Positions 41,241 to 50,758 of a stretch of 60,509 nucleotides of DNA are shown here, piece by piece. The notes under the pieces are model-generated. The model saw nothing but the letters and a program-made list of their open reading frames with translations. It ran no database searches and was not told the DNA's origin. Position 1 is the first letter of the stretch. Each line of letters starts with the position of its first letter. The position numbers and the translations under genes are program-made. This stretch comes from an uncultured Collinsella sp. GTDB taxonomy: Bacteria; Actinomycetota; Coriobacteriia; Coriobacteriales; Coriobacteriaceae. The DNA is taken from positions 1 to 60,509 of the forward strand of contig CATZRJ010000004.1 of the NCBI GenBank assembly GCA_958423535.1. Reading direction: 5' to 3'.

Positions 41241-41274
41241 CAGCGGCCCGGGGCCAAAAGGCCCCGGGCCGCTG
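41241..41274. terminator. Terminator hairpin 1 after the surface protein
   Basis: Perfect 15-base-pair GC stem CAGCGGCCCGGGGCC / complement around AAAA, nine bases past the stop codon. Confidence 0.75.
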
Positions 41275-41311
41275 GCGGGGAGCCAGAACGCAGCCCCCAC
41301 CCCCACCCTCA

Positions 41312-41352
41312 GCCGCCACGGAGACATCTCCCTTCTCCGTGGCGGCGCTTTT
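41312..41352 (+). terminator. Terminator hairpin 2 after the surface protein
   Basis: GCCGCCACGGAGA (41312-41324) pairs perfectly with TCTCCGTGGCGGC (41334-41346), followed by GCTTTT. A second barrier behind the first hairpin. Confidence 0.75.
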
Positions 41353-41365
41353 GTGCGCGGGGGAG

Positions 41366-41527
41366 CGCCACGAAATCGGCCTATCTACTACGTTTAGTCC
41401 CTTACCCCCAACCATGTCAAAAAACGCGAAAACAAAACCGCAGGTAGAACGCCTGCGGTTTTGCTCAAAACGAAGGTATGGTCAGGGGTATCGAGTTAAA
41501 CGTAGTAGACGGGCCGATTTCGTGGCG
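41366..41527 (+). repeat. Palindromic element D (type 2 arms)
   Basis: 162 bases with 31-base arms (41366-41396 and 41497-41527) differing at two positions. The interior has CCCCCAACCAT and an inner hairpin AAAACCGCAGG/CCTGCGGTTTT. It is collinear with element B read on the minus strand. Confidence 0.85.
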
Positions 41528-41560
41528 AGCGCCGTCAGCCGATCTCCGCGGGCGGAGGAA

Positions 41561-41586
41561 AACGGATCATTTTTGGCTCTGTACGG
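41561..41586 (+). repeat. Conserved linker motif of the second cluster
   Basis: GGAGGAAAACGGATCATTTT followed by TGGCTC, matching the motif at 9870-9894 on the other strand. Confidence 0.7.
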
Positions 41587-41620
41587 CTTGCGGGGCGTCG
41601 ATATGTGACCCCACTGTTCC

Positions 41621-41772
41621 AAAACTATGTCGGTTTACGGGGCCGAATCGCGAACCCCCAACCATGCCGATAGTTGCAAGAATAAAACCGCAGGTAAATG
41701 AGCCGTCATTTTTCGAAAAGCGCAAGTATGGACGGGGTTCCTGGGTTTAGCCCCGTAAACCGGCATAGTTTT
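41621..41772 (+). repeat. Palindromic element E (type 1 arms)
   Basis: 152 bases with 23-base arms (41621-41643 and 41750-41772), one mismatch. The interior has CCCCCAACCAT and AAAACCGCAGGTA. Collinear with element A on the minus strand, including ATTTTTCGAAAA. The right flank TTTTGAAATGGCATC is shared. The 41232-41833 gap holds two terminators, D, the linker and E. Confidence 0.85.
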
Positions 41773-41833
41773 GAAATGGCATCAAATCGATAACAGCCAT
41801 TTTGCTATGCCGGGGCGGTCGGCCGTTGGGTAA

Positions 41834-42463
41834 TTACCCTCGCAGGTAGGCGATGGCGATCTGCGTGCGGTTGCGCAGGCCCATCTTTGCCAGGATCGAG
41901 CTGATGTGGTTGCGCACGGTGCCTTCGCCCATGTAGGCGGTGGCGGCGATCTCCTTGTTGTCGAGGCCACGGGCGATGAGCTCGGCGACTTCGAACTCGC
42001 GGTCGGTCAGGCCGGCAAAGGCCGCGGGCCGGCGGGGCGTGCCCGCCTCGATACCCGTTCCGTCAAAATCGATATCCTCGATCGCCTTTCCCTCGAGCAC
42101 ACGTTTGCCGTCCATGACCTGCGCCAACGCTGGCGGAATGGCGGCGACATCGGTTTTGATCAGGTAGCCGCGGGCGCCCAGTTTGAGCGCCGACACAATG
42201 TACTCGTCATCCGAGAATGTCGTCAGAAACACCACGCGCGCCGAAGGGTCGCGCTCGAGGATCTCGCGTGCCGCCGAAAGTCCGTCGCGCCCCGGCATCT
42301 GAATGTCGAGCAGCGCGATATCGGGTGCGTGTTCGGCATAGAGCGCCACTGCATCGTCGCCATTGGCGCCGGTGCCCACCACCTCGATCTGCGGCTGGGC
42401 GCCCAGGATAATCTTGAGCGAATCGACCACCAAGCGGTCGTCGTCGACAACGATGAGCCTCAT
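41834..42463 (-). CDS. NarL/LuxR-family response regulator
   Basis: 209 residues. Receiver domain with the acidic pair in VVDDDRLV (about 5-12), phosphoacceptor Asp in ALLDIQMPG (about 54), Thr in VFLTTFSD and Lys in YLIKTD. C-terminal LuxR-type HTH: LTDREFEVAELIARGLDNKE then GTVRNHISSILAKMGLRNRT. The start overlaps the kinase stop by 4 bases (ATGA), so the two genes form one two-component unit. By position it is likely to control the divergent ABC exporter; this is inferred. Confidence 0.93.
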   Translation of the reverse strand: MRLIVVDDDRLVVDSLKIILGAQPQIEVVGTGANGDDAVALYAEHAPDIALLDIQMPGRDGLSAAREILERDPSARVVFLTTFSDDEYIVSALKLGARGYLIKTDVAAIPPALAQVMDGKRVLEGKAIEDIDFDGTGIEAGTPRRPAAFAGLTDREFEVAELIARGLDNKEIAATAYMGEGTVRNHISSILAKMGLRNRTQIAIAYLRG

Positions 42464-43605
42464 CGGCCCTCATCTCCTTGCTGTTTGGGAACGGTGGCAA
42501 ACACGCGCCAGCCGCCGGCGCCGGCACGCGGGCCTGCGGTGAAGGTCCCGCCAAGCGCTTCGACGCGTTCGCGCATGGAGGCGAGCCCCATGCCCTCCGC
42601 GACGCCGCGGCCGCTTGCTTGGACCCCGCCCGCGCCATCGTCGGTAACGATGATCTGGTAAAACGACGGATGTTCCATGCACCGTACGGTGACGGCCTGG
42701 GCGCAAGCGTGGCGCATGGTATTGGAGAGCGCCTCGCGCAGGACTGCCGCAAAGCAGTTGGCGACGTTTGCGGGTGCGTGCTCGGTCATAACTTCAAGCT
42801 CAATCTGCGGACCGCCGTCCGAGCGCGCGCCTTCAACAATGCGCTCGAGCTGCACGGAAAGCTCGACGGCGTTGTCGTTGAGCGCGTGGACGCTGGTGCG
42901 CACAAGCTGGAGCGCCTCGTCAACCGTGCGTTTGACGTCGGCGAAATCGGCGGCAACCCTGGGCTCGTCGGTGTGGACCACGCGCAGCGCTTCGGCCTGC
43001 AGCGAAGCGCGCGTGAGCTGGTGGCCCACGTTATCGTGGATCTCGCGCGCGATGCGGGCGCGTTCGGCGAGCGTTGCGAGCTCGACTTCGTAGTCCTGGC
43101 GGTCGGCAAGATCGCGGTTGCGCGCCTCGAGCGCGAGGGCTCGTTCCTGCAGCTCGTCGCGGATGCGACGCATGCGCTGCTGCTCGCGCTCCAACTGGGC
43201 GGTACGTAGCGATAACAAGGTGGCGGCAAGCGAAAGGATGGCGGTCAGCAGGAGCGTTCGGGCGGTGAGCGCGTCGGTGCGAAGGTCCGCGACGAGCGCA
43301 AGGGCAAAAGCGGAGCCAATGCCCAGCGCGACCCAGGCGTGCTCACGGCGCACGCGCCGCGCAATGTCATAGAAGGCGAGAGGCGCAAACGGTATAAACG
43401 GCGGCACGAAGACACCCGCGATGATGTAAGCGCAGCTCGTGGCCTCGCTTGCGCGCCGGGCGCGTTCCCCCTGCGCGAGCTCGGCCAGCGAGGTGGCAAT
43501 AACGCCAAGACAAAACGCCGCGACTAGGCGAGCGTCCACAGCAAGGCCCACGGCGGCCGCAATGCAGCACGCCAGCACAATCGATTTGTCGAAAAGCCTG
43601 TTCAT
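42460..43605 (-). CDS. Sensor histidine kinase (HisKA_3 / DesK-NarX type)
   Basis: 381 residues from ATG 43605. The N-terminal half has about five hydrophobic helices with no large outside domain, so the signal is probably sensed in or at the membrane. A coiled-coil segment (LEREQQRMRRIRDELQERAL) leads to the dimerisation/phosphorylation helix AERARIAREIHDNVGHQLTR with the phosphoacceptor His. The ATPase part has LREALSNTMRHACAQAV and DDGAGG, MGLASMRERVEALGG. The longer upstream frame has no support; a -10 box seven bases before the ATG suggests a leaderless message. Partner of the adjacent response regulator. Confidence 0.9.
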   Translation of the reverse strand: MNRLFDKSIVLACCIAAAVGLAVDARLVAAFCLGVIATSLAELAQGERARRASEATSCAYIIAGVFVPPFIPFAPLAFYDIARRVRREHAWVALGIGSAFALALVADLRTDALTARTLLLTAILSLAATLLSLRTAQLEREQQRMRRIRDELQERALALEARNRDLADRQDYEVELATLAERARIAREIHDNVGHQLTRASLQAEALRVVHTDEPRVAADFADVKRTVDEALQLVRTSVHALNDNAVELSVQLERIVEGARSDGGPQIELEVMTEHAPANVANCFAAVLREALSNTMRHACAQAVTVRCMEHPSFYQIIVTDDGAGGVQASGRGVAEGMGLASMRERVEALGGTFTAGPRAGAGGWRVFATVPKQQGDEGR

Positions 43606-43611
43606 ACGGGT

Positions 43612-43617
43612 ATTGTA
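43612..43617 (-). promoter_or_regulatory. -10 box of the kinase gene, predicting a leaderless mRNA
   Basis: TACAAT on the minus strand ends six bases before the kinase ATG, so transcription should start at or within a base or two of the A. No Shine-Dalgarno sequence precedes that ATG. Confidence 0.45.
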
Positions 43618-43804
43618 CGCGATTCTGCGCGCGGGGGAGGCGCCGCCTGCGCAACCGTGACATTCCTCCCGCGCGGCAAAGCGGGGGCGCCGGCGGGCCG
43701 CGCGACCAGGCTCCCCGCACTCGTGACAAAGCTCACTGGTGCGCGCCGGCGGCTCCTGCGATGATGCAATCGTACCGGGCCGCAATCAACAGAAGGGCCG
43801 CCTC

Positions 43805-44743
43805 ATGGCAGACATCGTCCACGTCGAAAACATCGTCAAGCGCTACGACGATCTTATTGCGCTCGACCACTTTAACCTGAGCATCGCCCCCGGCGAGATC
43901 TTTGGCCTGCTCGGCCCCAACGGCTCGGGCAAGACCACGTCCATCAACTGCATTCTGCAGCTGCTCGCCTACGACAAGGGCACCATCGAGCTATTCGGCG
44001 AGCCCATGACGCCCGCCCGCTACGACCTCAAGCGTCGCATCGGCGTGGTGCCGCAGCAGGTGGCGGTGTTCGACGAACTCACCGTGCGCGAGAACATCGA
44101 CTATTTCTGCAGCCTCTACGTCAACGACCGCAAGCGCCGTCGCGCGCTGGTCGACGAGGCCATCGACTTCGTCGGGCTGGGCGACTTTACCAAGTTCCGC
44201 CCCGGCAAACTCTCGGGTGGCCTGGCGCGCCGCCTCAACATTGCCTGCGGCATCGCGCACAAGCCCGAGCTCATCTTTTTTGACGAGCCCACGGTGGCGG
44301 TCGACCCGCAGAGCCGTAACGCCATCCTGGAGGGCATCTGCCGCCTGCGCGACGAGGGCGCCACGGTGGTGTACACCAGCCATTACATGGAGGAAGTCGA
44401 GCAGATCTGCAGCCGCATCATGATCATGGACGGCGGGCGCGTGCTGGCGCAGGGCACCAACGACGAGCTCAAGCGCATGATTCAGATGGGCGAGCGCGTG
44501 ACTGTCGAGGTCGGCGCCGTCGAGGCCGCCACAGTCGAGCGCCTGCGCGCCCTCGAGCATGTGCTTTCGGTTGGGCTGTCGGGCGGCGAGCTCGTCTGCA
44601 CCTGCGAAGCGAGCCCGCACAATCTGGTCGACATCCTCGATACGCTGCGCGCCGCCGACGTGGCGCTCGGCCGCGTGTGGAGCGAGCCGCCGACTCTCAA
44701 CGACGTGTTCCTCGAGATCACCGGCCGCGAGCTGCGCGACTAG
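43805..44743 (+). CDS. ABC-2 type transporter ATPase
   Basis: 312 residues. Walker A LLGPNGSGKTT (about 38-48), Q-loop VVPQQVAVFDELTVREN, signature LSGGLARRLNIACGIAHKPE, Walker B LIFFDEPTVAVDP and the H-loop YTSHYMEE. A C-terminal regulatory extension of about 90 residues is typical of DrrA/CcmA-like drug exporters. AGAAGGG precedes the ATG at 43805. It starts a three-gene unit with two permeases and is divergent from the two-component system, as in many self-protection modules. The substrate is not shown. Confidence 0.92.
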   Translation: MADIVHVENIVKRYDDLIALDHFNLSIAPGEIFGLLGPNGSGKTTSINCILQLLAYDKGTIELFGEPMTPARYDLKRRIGVVPQQVAVFDELTVRENIDYFCSLYVNDRKRRRALVDEAIDFVGLGDFTKFRPGKLSGGLARRLNIACGIAHKPELIFFDEPTVAVDPQSRNAILEGICRLRDEGATVVYTSHYMEEVEQICSRIMIMDGGRVLAQGTNDELKRMIQMGERVTVEVGAVEAATVERLRALEHVLSVGLSGGELVCTCEASPHNLVDILDTLRAADVALGRVWSEPPTLNDVFLEITGRELRD

Positions 44744-44752
44744 GGGACAGCC

Positions 44753-45940
44753 ATGTTCAACACCATTATCATTACGGTCAAGACGCTGCTGCGCCGGCCG
44801 AGCACGTGGGTTTGGGGCGCGATCTTTCCCGTCGCGCTTTCCACGATGTTCATGTTTATGTTTGCGAACCTCAGCTCCGACGGCAAGATCGACCCGGTGC
44901 CGGTGGCCGTTGTCGCTGACGAAGCCTGGGACGCCTCGACCTTTAAGGACGTGGCGACGTCGCTTGCCAAGGAGGGCGACGACCAGCTGCTCGAGATCCA
45001 CGAGTGCGACGATGCAGCCGACGCGAACCGTGCGCTTAAGGCCGGCGAGGTCGCGGGCATCTATACGGTCGACGACGCGGGCACGCCCAAGCTCACGCTG
45101 CTTTCGAGCTATGACAACTCGCGCGCCTCGTCGGTGCTCACCGACCGCAGCATTCTGGAGACGGTGGCAAGCTCGTATACGCAAAATGCCGAGCTCATGT
45201 CCCAGATTGCCCAGGACAACCCGGCGGCGCTCGCCGACCCGGAGGCGGTTGCGCGCGCCCTGTCGCTCGAGGGCGGCACCCGCCGCGTTAGCCTGACGCG
45301 CACCACGCCCGATGGCACGGTCATCTACTACTACGCGCTCTTTGGCCTGGTTGCGATGATGTCTGCCGAGTTTGCTGCCTTGAGCGTCGTCGATTTGCAG
45401 CCCAATCTGTCGGGCCTCGGCGCGCGTCGCTGCGTGGGTGGCCTTTCCAAGACGGCGTCGCTGGCCGGTATCTTTGTGGGCTCGTGGCTGGTCTCCTTTG
45501 CTTCGATGACGATCGCGATTGGCTACGTGCGCCTGGCCGTGGGCGTCGACTTTGGCGGGCGCGAGGGGCTGTGTCTGGTGGGCGGTGCCGCTTCCGCGCT
45601 TGCCGCCACGGGCCTGGGGCTCTTTGTGGGTACGCTTCCCGTTAAGGGCGGCAAGGCGTCCAAGTCCGGCATCCTTACGGGCTTTGCTACCACGTGCGCC
45701 CTGTTCGCCGGCCTCTACGGCGAGCCGGCGATGGCGCTTGCCGACGACGTCGCCCGCGCCTGCCCGGCCGAGTGCTGGCTCAACCCCGTCAAGCTTATCT
45801 GCGACATGTTCAACCGCCTGTATTTCTTTGAGGACCTGGGCCCCTTTGCCGTTCGCGCCGGCGCACTGGTCCTTATGGCGCTGCTGTTCGTTGCTGCCGC
45901 CACGCTGATCTTTGGAAGGAGCCGCTATGAGCACCTTTAA
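44753..45940 (+). CDS. ABC-2 type permease, first of pair
   Basis: 395 residues. One N-terminal transmembrane helix (WVWGAIFPVALSTMFMFMFA, about 21-40), an extracytoplasmic domain of about 160 residues, then about five to six hydrophobic helices from near 195 to the end. Starts nine bases past the ATPase stop, with GGGGACAGCC upstream. Its last 14 bases overlap the next permease gene. The two probably form a heterodimer with the ATPase. Confidence 0.85.
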   Translation: MFNTIIITVKTLLRRPSTWVWGAIFPVALSTMFMFMFANLSSDGKIDPVPVAVVADEAWDASTFKDVATSLAKEGDDQLLEIHECDDAADANRALKAGEVAGIYTVDDAGTPKLTLLSSYDNSRASSVLTDRSILETVASSYTQNAELMSQIAQDNPAALADPEAVARALSLEGGTRRVSLTRTTPDGTVIYYYALFGLVAMMSAEFAALSVVDLQPNLSGLGARRCVGGLSKTASLAGIFVGSWLVSFASMTIAIGYVRLAVGVDFGGREGLCLVGGAASALAATGLGLFVGTLPVKGGKASKSGILTGFATTCALFAGLYGEPAMALADDVARACPAECWLNPVKLICDMFNRLYFFEDLGPFAVRAGALVLMALLFVAAATLIFGRSRYEHL

Positions 45941-47132
45941 GACCGCGCTTCGCATGGCGCTCGCGCACCCGTTCTACCTGCTTATCTACACGGTGTTCAT
46001 TTCGCTGATGGGCGTATTCATCGCGGCATCGGTGAGCTGGAACTCGTCGCAGCTCACCGAGTACAAGCCCTACGATGCCAACGTGATTGTGGTCGACCGC
46101 GACGACAGCGACCTTTCGCGTGCGCTTACCAAGCATCTGGGTTCGCGCTTTGAGCTGGTCACGGGCGTCGGCGACGACACCTACGACCTTGCGGACGCGC
46201 TCTCCAAGAGCAATAGCGCCAAGGGCAGCGCCGACTGCGTGTTCTTTATCCCGGAGGGGTTTGAGGGCGACCTCGTTGCGGCCGCTCGCGCGGGGGAGTC
46301 CCTGCCCAAACTCGACGTGACGTACGGCTCCGGCACCATGGCGGCGGCGCTTTCGTCTGCCGAGGCCTCGCGCTGGATCTCGCTCGCGGGCGCTGCGGCG
46401 GCACTTGAGCCCACTGCCTCCAACGGTGACGTCGCCAAGGCGGCCGAGCATGCGGCCGCGAAGCGTGCGGAGGTCGAGATCGATCAGGTCGAGGTCGACT
46501 CGACGGCCGCCGCCACGCTCGAGTCGTATTTCAACTTTGGTGCGTACGCGATTATCTCGTCGGTCATCGTGTCGGTGGGTCTGGTGTTCTCGGGCATGAA
46601 CGAGCCCGAGCGCGTGCGTCGTATGGATGCCGGTCCAATCTCCGAGCGCCGGCGCTCGCTTGCCGTGTTTGCGGCCGCCGCCGTGATCACCGTCTGCATC
46701 TGGTTTGTGTCGAGCATGATGGGCGTCGTGGGCTTTGCCGGTGCGGTCGCTGAGGTTGGCGTGGACCGTGTGTGCTTGGCGCTGGCAGCGACGTTTGCCC
46801 TGGCGTGCACGCCGCTGGCCGTTGGCTTTGCGCTGTCGAGCCTGGGTGCGCGCGAGGAGCTGCTCAACGGCGTGGGCAACTTACTCGGCATGCTCATGAC
46901 GTTTTTGGGCGGCGCCTGGATGCCGCTGTCGCTCATGGGCTCGGCCGTGCAGACCGTGGCGCATTTTGTGCCGACATATTGGGTGAACGACGCGATCAGC
47001 AAGGCACTCGCCTCGGATTTAACGTCCACCGTGCTGGGCGACATCGCCTGCGACCTGGGCGTCACGGCACTCTTCGCCGTGGCCATCGCCGCCGCAGGCC
47101 TCGCCCTCGCACGCACCAAATCCCACGCCTAG
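45927..47132 (+). CDS. ABC-2 type permease, second of pair
   Basis: 401 residues from ATG 45927, with GGAAGGAG upstream inside the preceding gene. N-terminal helix (FYLLIYTVFISLMGVFIAAS, about 16-35), an extracytoplasmic region to about 205, then about six helices including AIISSVIVSVGLVFSGMNEP and LLGMLMTFLGGAWMPLSLMG. Same layout as the previous gene. Five bases past its stop is a 28-base REP-like repeat. Confidence 0.85.
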   Translation: MSTFKTALRMALAHPFYLLIYTVFISLMGVFIAASVSWNSSQLTEYKPYDANVIVVDRDDSDLSRALTKHLGSRFELVTGVGDDTYDLADALSKSNSAKGSADCVFFIPEGFEGDLVAAARAGESLPKLDVTYGSGTMAAALSSAEASRWISLAGAAAALEPTASNGDVAKAAEHAAAKRAEVEIDQVEVDSTAAATLESYFNFGAYAIISSVIVSVGLVFSGMNEPERVRRMDAGPISERRRSLAVFAAAAVITVCIWFVSSMMGVVGFAGAVAEVGVDRVCLALAATFALACTPLAVGFALSSLGAREELLNGVGNLLGMLMTFLGGAWMPLSLMGSAVQTVAHFVPTYWVNDAISKALASDLTSTVLGDIACDLGVTALFAVAIAAAGLALARTKSHA

Positions 47133-47137
47133 CCACC

Positions 47138-47166
47138 TAGTCATTTAAGAACGTCCCCAATGACTG
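47138..47166 (+). repeat. REP-like repeat, copy 1
   Basis: TAGTCATTTAAGAACGTCCC then CAATGACT; arms TAGTCATT/AATGACT(A) around a 13-base loop. The same unit is at 50647-50675 and 59076-59104, always immediately after or over a stop codon. Confidence 0.75.
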
Positions 47167-47248
47167 GTCTGAAATAAATCCCCGGCCTCGCCCCAAAATA
47201 GTTCGCTAAGGTTTACTATTACGCTCATAAAGTAGTACGAGGCTAACA

Positions 47249-47974
<726 letters not shown>

Positions 47975-47982
47975 GCGGCGCC

Positions 47983-50649
47983 ATGACACCTCTCGCAAAA
48001 CGTCTCCCGCGCGAGCTGCGCCGCAATATCGGCAAGTACCTGGGCATCTTTTTGCTTATGTGCGGAAGCATCGCCCTCACCTCGGGCTTTTTGCTCGCGG
48101 CGCATTCCATCGGTTGCCTTATCGACGACATGCGCGACGACTACACGATTGAGGATGGCCGCGTGACCACCTCCTTCGAGGCTACCGACGAGCAGCTCAA
48201 GGCCGCCGAGGACGCGGCCGGCGACGTCGGCGGCGTCACGCTCTACAAGAATTTCTCCATCGACGCCATCATCAAAAAGACCGCTGGCGACGACGGCACC
48301 AAGCGCACGCTGCGCACCTATGCGCACCGCACCAAGGTCGATATCGCGTCCTACTGTGAGGGCAAGGAACCCAAGGCGGATGACGAGGTGGCCATCGACC
48401 GTGTCTTTGCCACCAACAACGACCTGTCCGTGGGCGATAAGGTCGAGCTTGAGGGCCGCACCTACACCATCTGCGGCATCATGACCCAGCCCGATAGCCA
48501 GGCGCTGTTCCTCAACAATTCGGACTTTACGGTGAACACCATCACGTACGGCGTAGCCGAGGTCACCGATGGCGGCTTTGCCGCGCTCGAGGATGCCGGC
48601 GGCGCGCCTGCCTACACCTACTCCTTCACCTTTGCCGATCGCGACCTTTCCGTTGCGGACCGCACCGATGCCGAGCAGGATATGGTAGAGGCGCTGACCG
48701 ACGCCGATGCGCGCGTGGATGACCTCATCGACGCCGATTCCAACCAGGGCATTGGCTACGCACGCGACGACGTGGACGGCGACTCCATGATGTGGATGAC
48801 GCTGCTCGACATCATCATCGTGACCATGGCGTTTGTCTTTGTGGTCCTTACCGACGCTACCATCGAGGAGGAGAGCGCCATCATCGGCACGCTGCTCGCC
48901 AGCGGTTATCGTCGACGCGAGATCGTGCTGCACTACCTGGCGCTTCCCGCCATCGTGGGCGTGGTCGCGGCGCTTTTGGGCACTGCGCTCGGCATAGCGT
49001 TCTTTACCGAGCCCATGCGCAGCCTCTATTACGGTTCGTACAGCCTGCCGCCCTTCCAGGTGTACTGGAGCTGGGAGATCTTTGTGAAGTGCGCCGTGGT
49101 TCCCGCCGTCGCGCTCATCCTCATCACGCTGGTGGGCCTGCTTCGCAAGATGGGGAAGACCCCGCTGCAGTTCCTTCGTCACGAGGCGAGCGGCAAATCG
49201 GGCACCAAGCGCGGCCTGCAGCTGCCGGAGCGCATGGGTTTTGTTTCCCGCTTCCGCCTGCGTATCTTCCTGCGCAACCTGGGCAACTTCGCCACGCTCT
49301 TCGTGGGCATTGCATTTGCCTCGCTGCTGCTGCTCTTTGGCCTGGCGATTCTGCCCACGATGACGCACTACGCGGACAACCTCGAGACGGGCCTGGTCGC
49401 CGAGTACCAGTACACGCTCAAGGCTCCGCTGGAGCTCGAGGGCACTGCCGAGGAGCGTGGGCAGTGGTCAGCACTCGAGCGCTTGCAGTCGGTTGACGGC
49501 GCGCTGCTTTCTGCCGCTCAGGATGCCGATGACGAGCTTGACGACGCGGCCGATACAGCGCAGGCGGCAGCCGATGCTGCGACCGCATCTCCGTCTGCCG
49601 AGAGCCTGGCCGTAGCGCAGGATGCGCTTGCCAAGGTCCAGGACAAGAAGGATGTGCTCTACGCGCGCCTTGACGATCTTGCCGATGCCCTCGGCTGCAA
49701 CCGCGATGAGGCTATCGACCTGATCGACAAAGCCTCCAAGATTGACACTGACAACGACGATATTCACCCGGTCAATACGACCGACAACGGCGCGGGCGCA
49801 ATCGCGCAGGCCGAGAAATATGCCGTTTACCAGCTGCAATACGACCGCGGTGATGGTAATGGTCAGGAGACGATTTCCGTCTACGGCATCTCGCCCGATT
49901 CGCGCTATTGGAAAGACCTCAACGTCGGCGATGGGCGCGTCGTCTTTGGCGGCGGTCTGCTCGACAAGTTTGGCTGGAGCGAGGGTCAGAAGGTCACGCT
50001 CGGCGACAAGTACGAGGGTGAGCATTATTCCCTTGAGTACGCGGGCAAGGATTGTGCCTGGGGCTCCAAGTCGGACATGAATATCTATATGAGTATCGAA
50101 GACTTTAACGAGCTGTTCGACAACGACGCCGCCTACTTTAACGGCTATGTGAGCGACGAGAAGCTCGACCTCGATGCTCGTTACTTTGCCGGCGACACCA
50201 CGCCCGACGACATGCGCGCCGTGGGCGACCAGTTCATCGGCATGATGAGCAAAATGATCGGCATGATGGTCGGGCTCGCGGTGTTTATCTTCCTGCTGTT
50301 TATGTACCTGCTGACCAAGGCTGTGATCGACCACAGCGCCCGTTCGATCAGCTACATGAAAGTCTTTGGCTATCGCGATAGCGAGATCTCGCATCTGTAC
50401 ATCCGCTCGATCACGCTGTGCGTGGTGGCGTCGCTCGTGCTGAGCCTGCCGGTCATTATTGGCTCGCTCACGGCCATCTTCCGCTCGATGCTGCTCGCCT
50501 ACAACGGCAATATCGAGATCTATGTGCCCTGGTGGTCCATGGCGGCGTGCGCAGGAATCGGCTTTGCAACCTATCTGGTCGTGGCGCTGCTACACACGCG
50601 CTCTATCAAGCGCGTGAGCCTGGCCGAAGCCCTTAAAGTCCAAGAGTAG
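47983..50649 (+). CDS. FtsX-domain ABC permease
   Basis: 888 residues from ATG 47983 (GGCGGCGCC upstream, no strong ribosome-binding site). N-terminal helix (GIFLLMCGSIALTSGFLLAA), a large outside region, a three-helix FtsX block near 270-410, another helix near 440-460, a second outside region with an Ala/Asp-rich coiled stretch (DADDELDDAADTAQAAADAA), and a final FtsX block near 750-880. The double-FtsX layout is that of YtrF/BceB-like or lantibiotic-type permeases. Its TAG stop is the first three bases of a REP-like repeat. Confidence 0.88.
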   Translation: MTPLAKRLPRELRRNIGKYLGIFLLMCGSIALTSGFLLAAHSIGCLIDDMRDDYTIEDGRVTTSFEATDEQLKAAEDAAGDVGGVTLYKNFSIDAIIKKTAGDDGTKRTLRTYAHRTKVDIASYCEGKEPKADDEVAIDRVFATNNDLSVGDKVELEGRTYTICGIMTQPDSQALFLNNSDFTVNTITYGVAEVTDGGFAALEDAGGAPAYTYSFTFADRDLSVADRTDAEQDMVEALTDADARVDDLIDADSNQGIGYARDDVDGDSMMWMTLLDIIIVTMAFVFVVLTDATIEEESAIIGTLLASGYRRREIVLHYLALPAIVGVVAALLGTALGIAFFTEPMRSLYYGSYSLPPFQVYWSWEIFVKCAVVPAVALILITLVGLLRKMGKTPLQFLRHEASGKSGTKRGLQLPERMGFVSRFRLRIFLRNLGNFATLFVGIAFASLLLLFGLAILPTMTHYADNLETGLVAEYQYTLKAPLELEGTAEERGQWSALERLQSVDGALLSAAQDADDELDDAADTAQAAADAATASPSAESLAVAQDALAKVQDKKDVLYARLDDLADALGCNRDEAIDLIDKASKIDTDNDDIHPVNTTDNGAGAIAQAEKYAVYQLQYDRGDGNGQETISVYGISPDSRYWKDLNVGDGRVVFGGGLLDKFGWSEGQKVTLGDKYEGEHYSLEYAGKDCAWGSKSDMNIYMSIEDFNELFDNDAAYFNGYVSDEKLDLDARYFAGDTTPDDMRAVGDQFIGMMSKMIGMMVGLAVFIFLLFMYLLTKAVIDHSARSISYMKVFGYRDSEISHLYIRSITLCVVASLVLSLPVIIGSLTAIFRSMLLAYNGNIEIYVPWWSMAACAGIGFATYLVVALLHTRSIKRVSLAEALKVQE

Positions 50650-50675
50650 TCGTTTGAGAACGTCCCCAATGACTA
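50647..50675 (+). repeat. REP-like repeat, copy 2, overlapping a stop codon
   Basis: TAGTCGTTTGAGAACGTCCC then CAATGACTA. Its first three bases are the stop codon of the FtsX permease. Two differences from copy 1. Confidence 0.75.
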
Positions 50676-50688
50676 GGTGCCGTACTTG

Positions 50689-50719
50689 ACTTTAACTCTA
50701 CTTTAACTGGTACCATCCT
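50689..50719 (+). promoter_or_regulatory. Promoter of the DUF362 gene with a long spacer
   Basis: TTGACT and TACCAT are about 19 bases apart, and the spacer holds a direct repeat ACTTTAACT-CT-ACTTTAACT. A 19-base spacer with a repeat between the boxes is the pattern of MerR-type regulated promoters. Confidence 0.35.
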
Positions 50720-50758
50720 CTATGTCTGTAACGCCATATAGACCGAGGGGATAGATCT

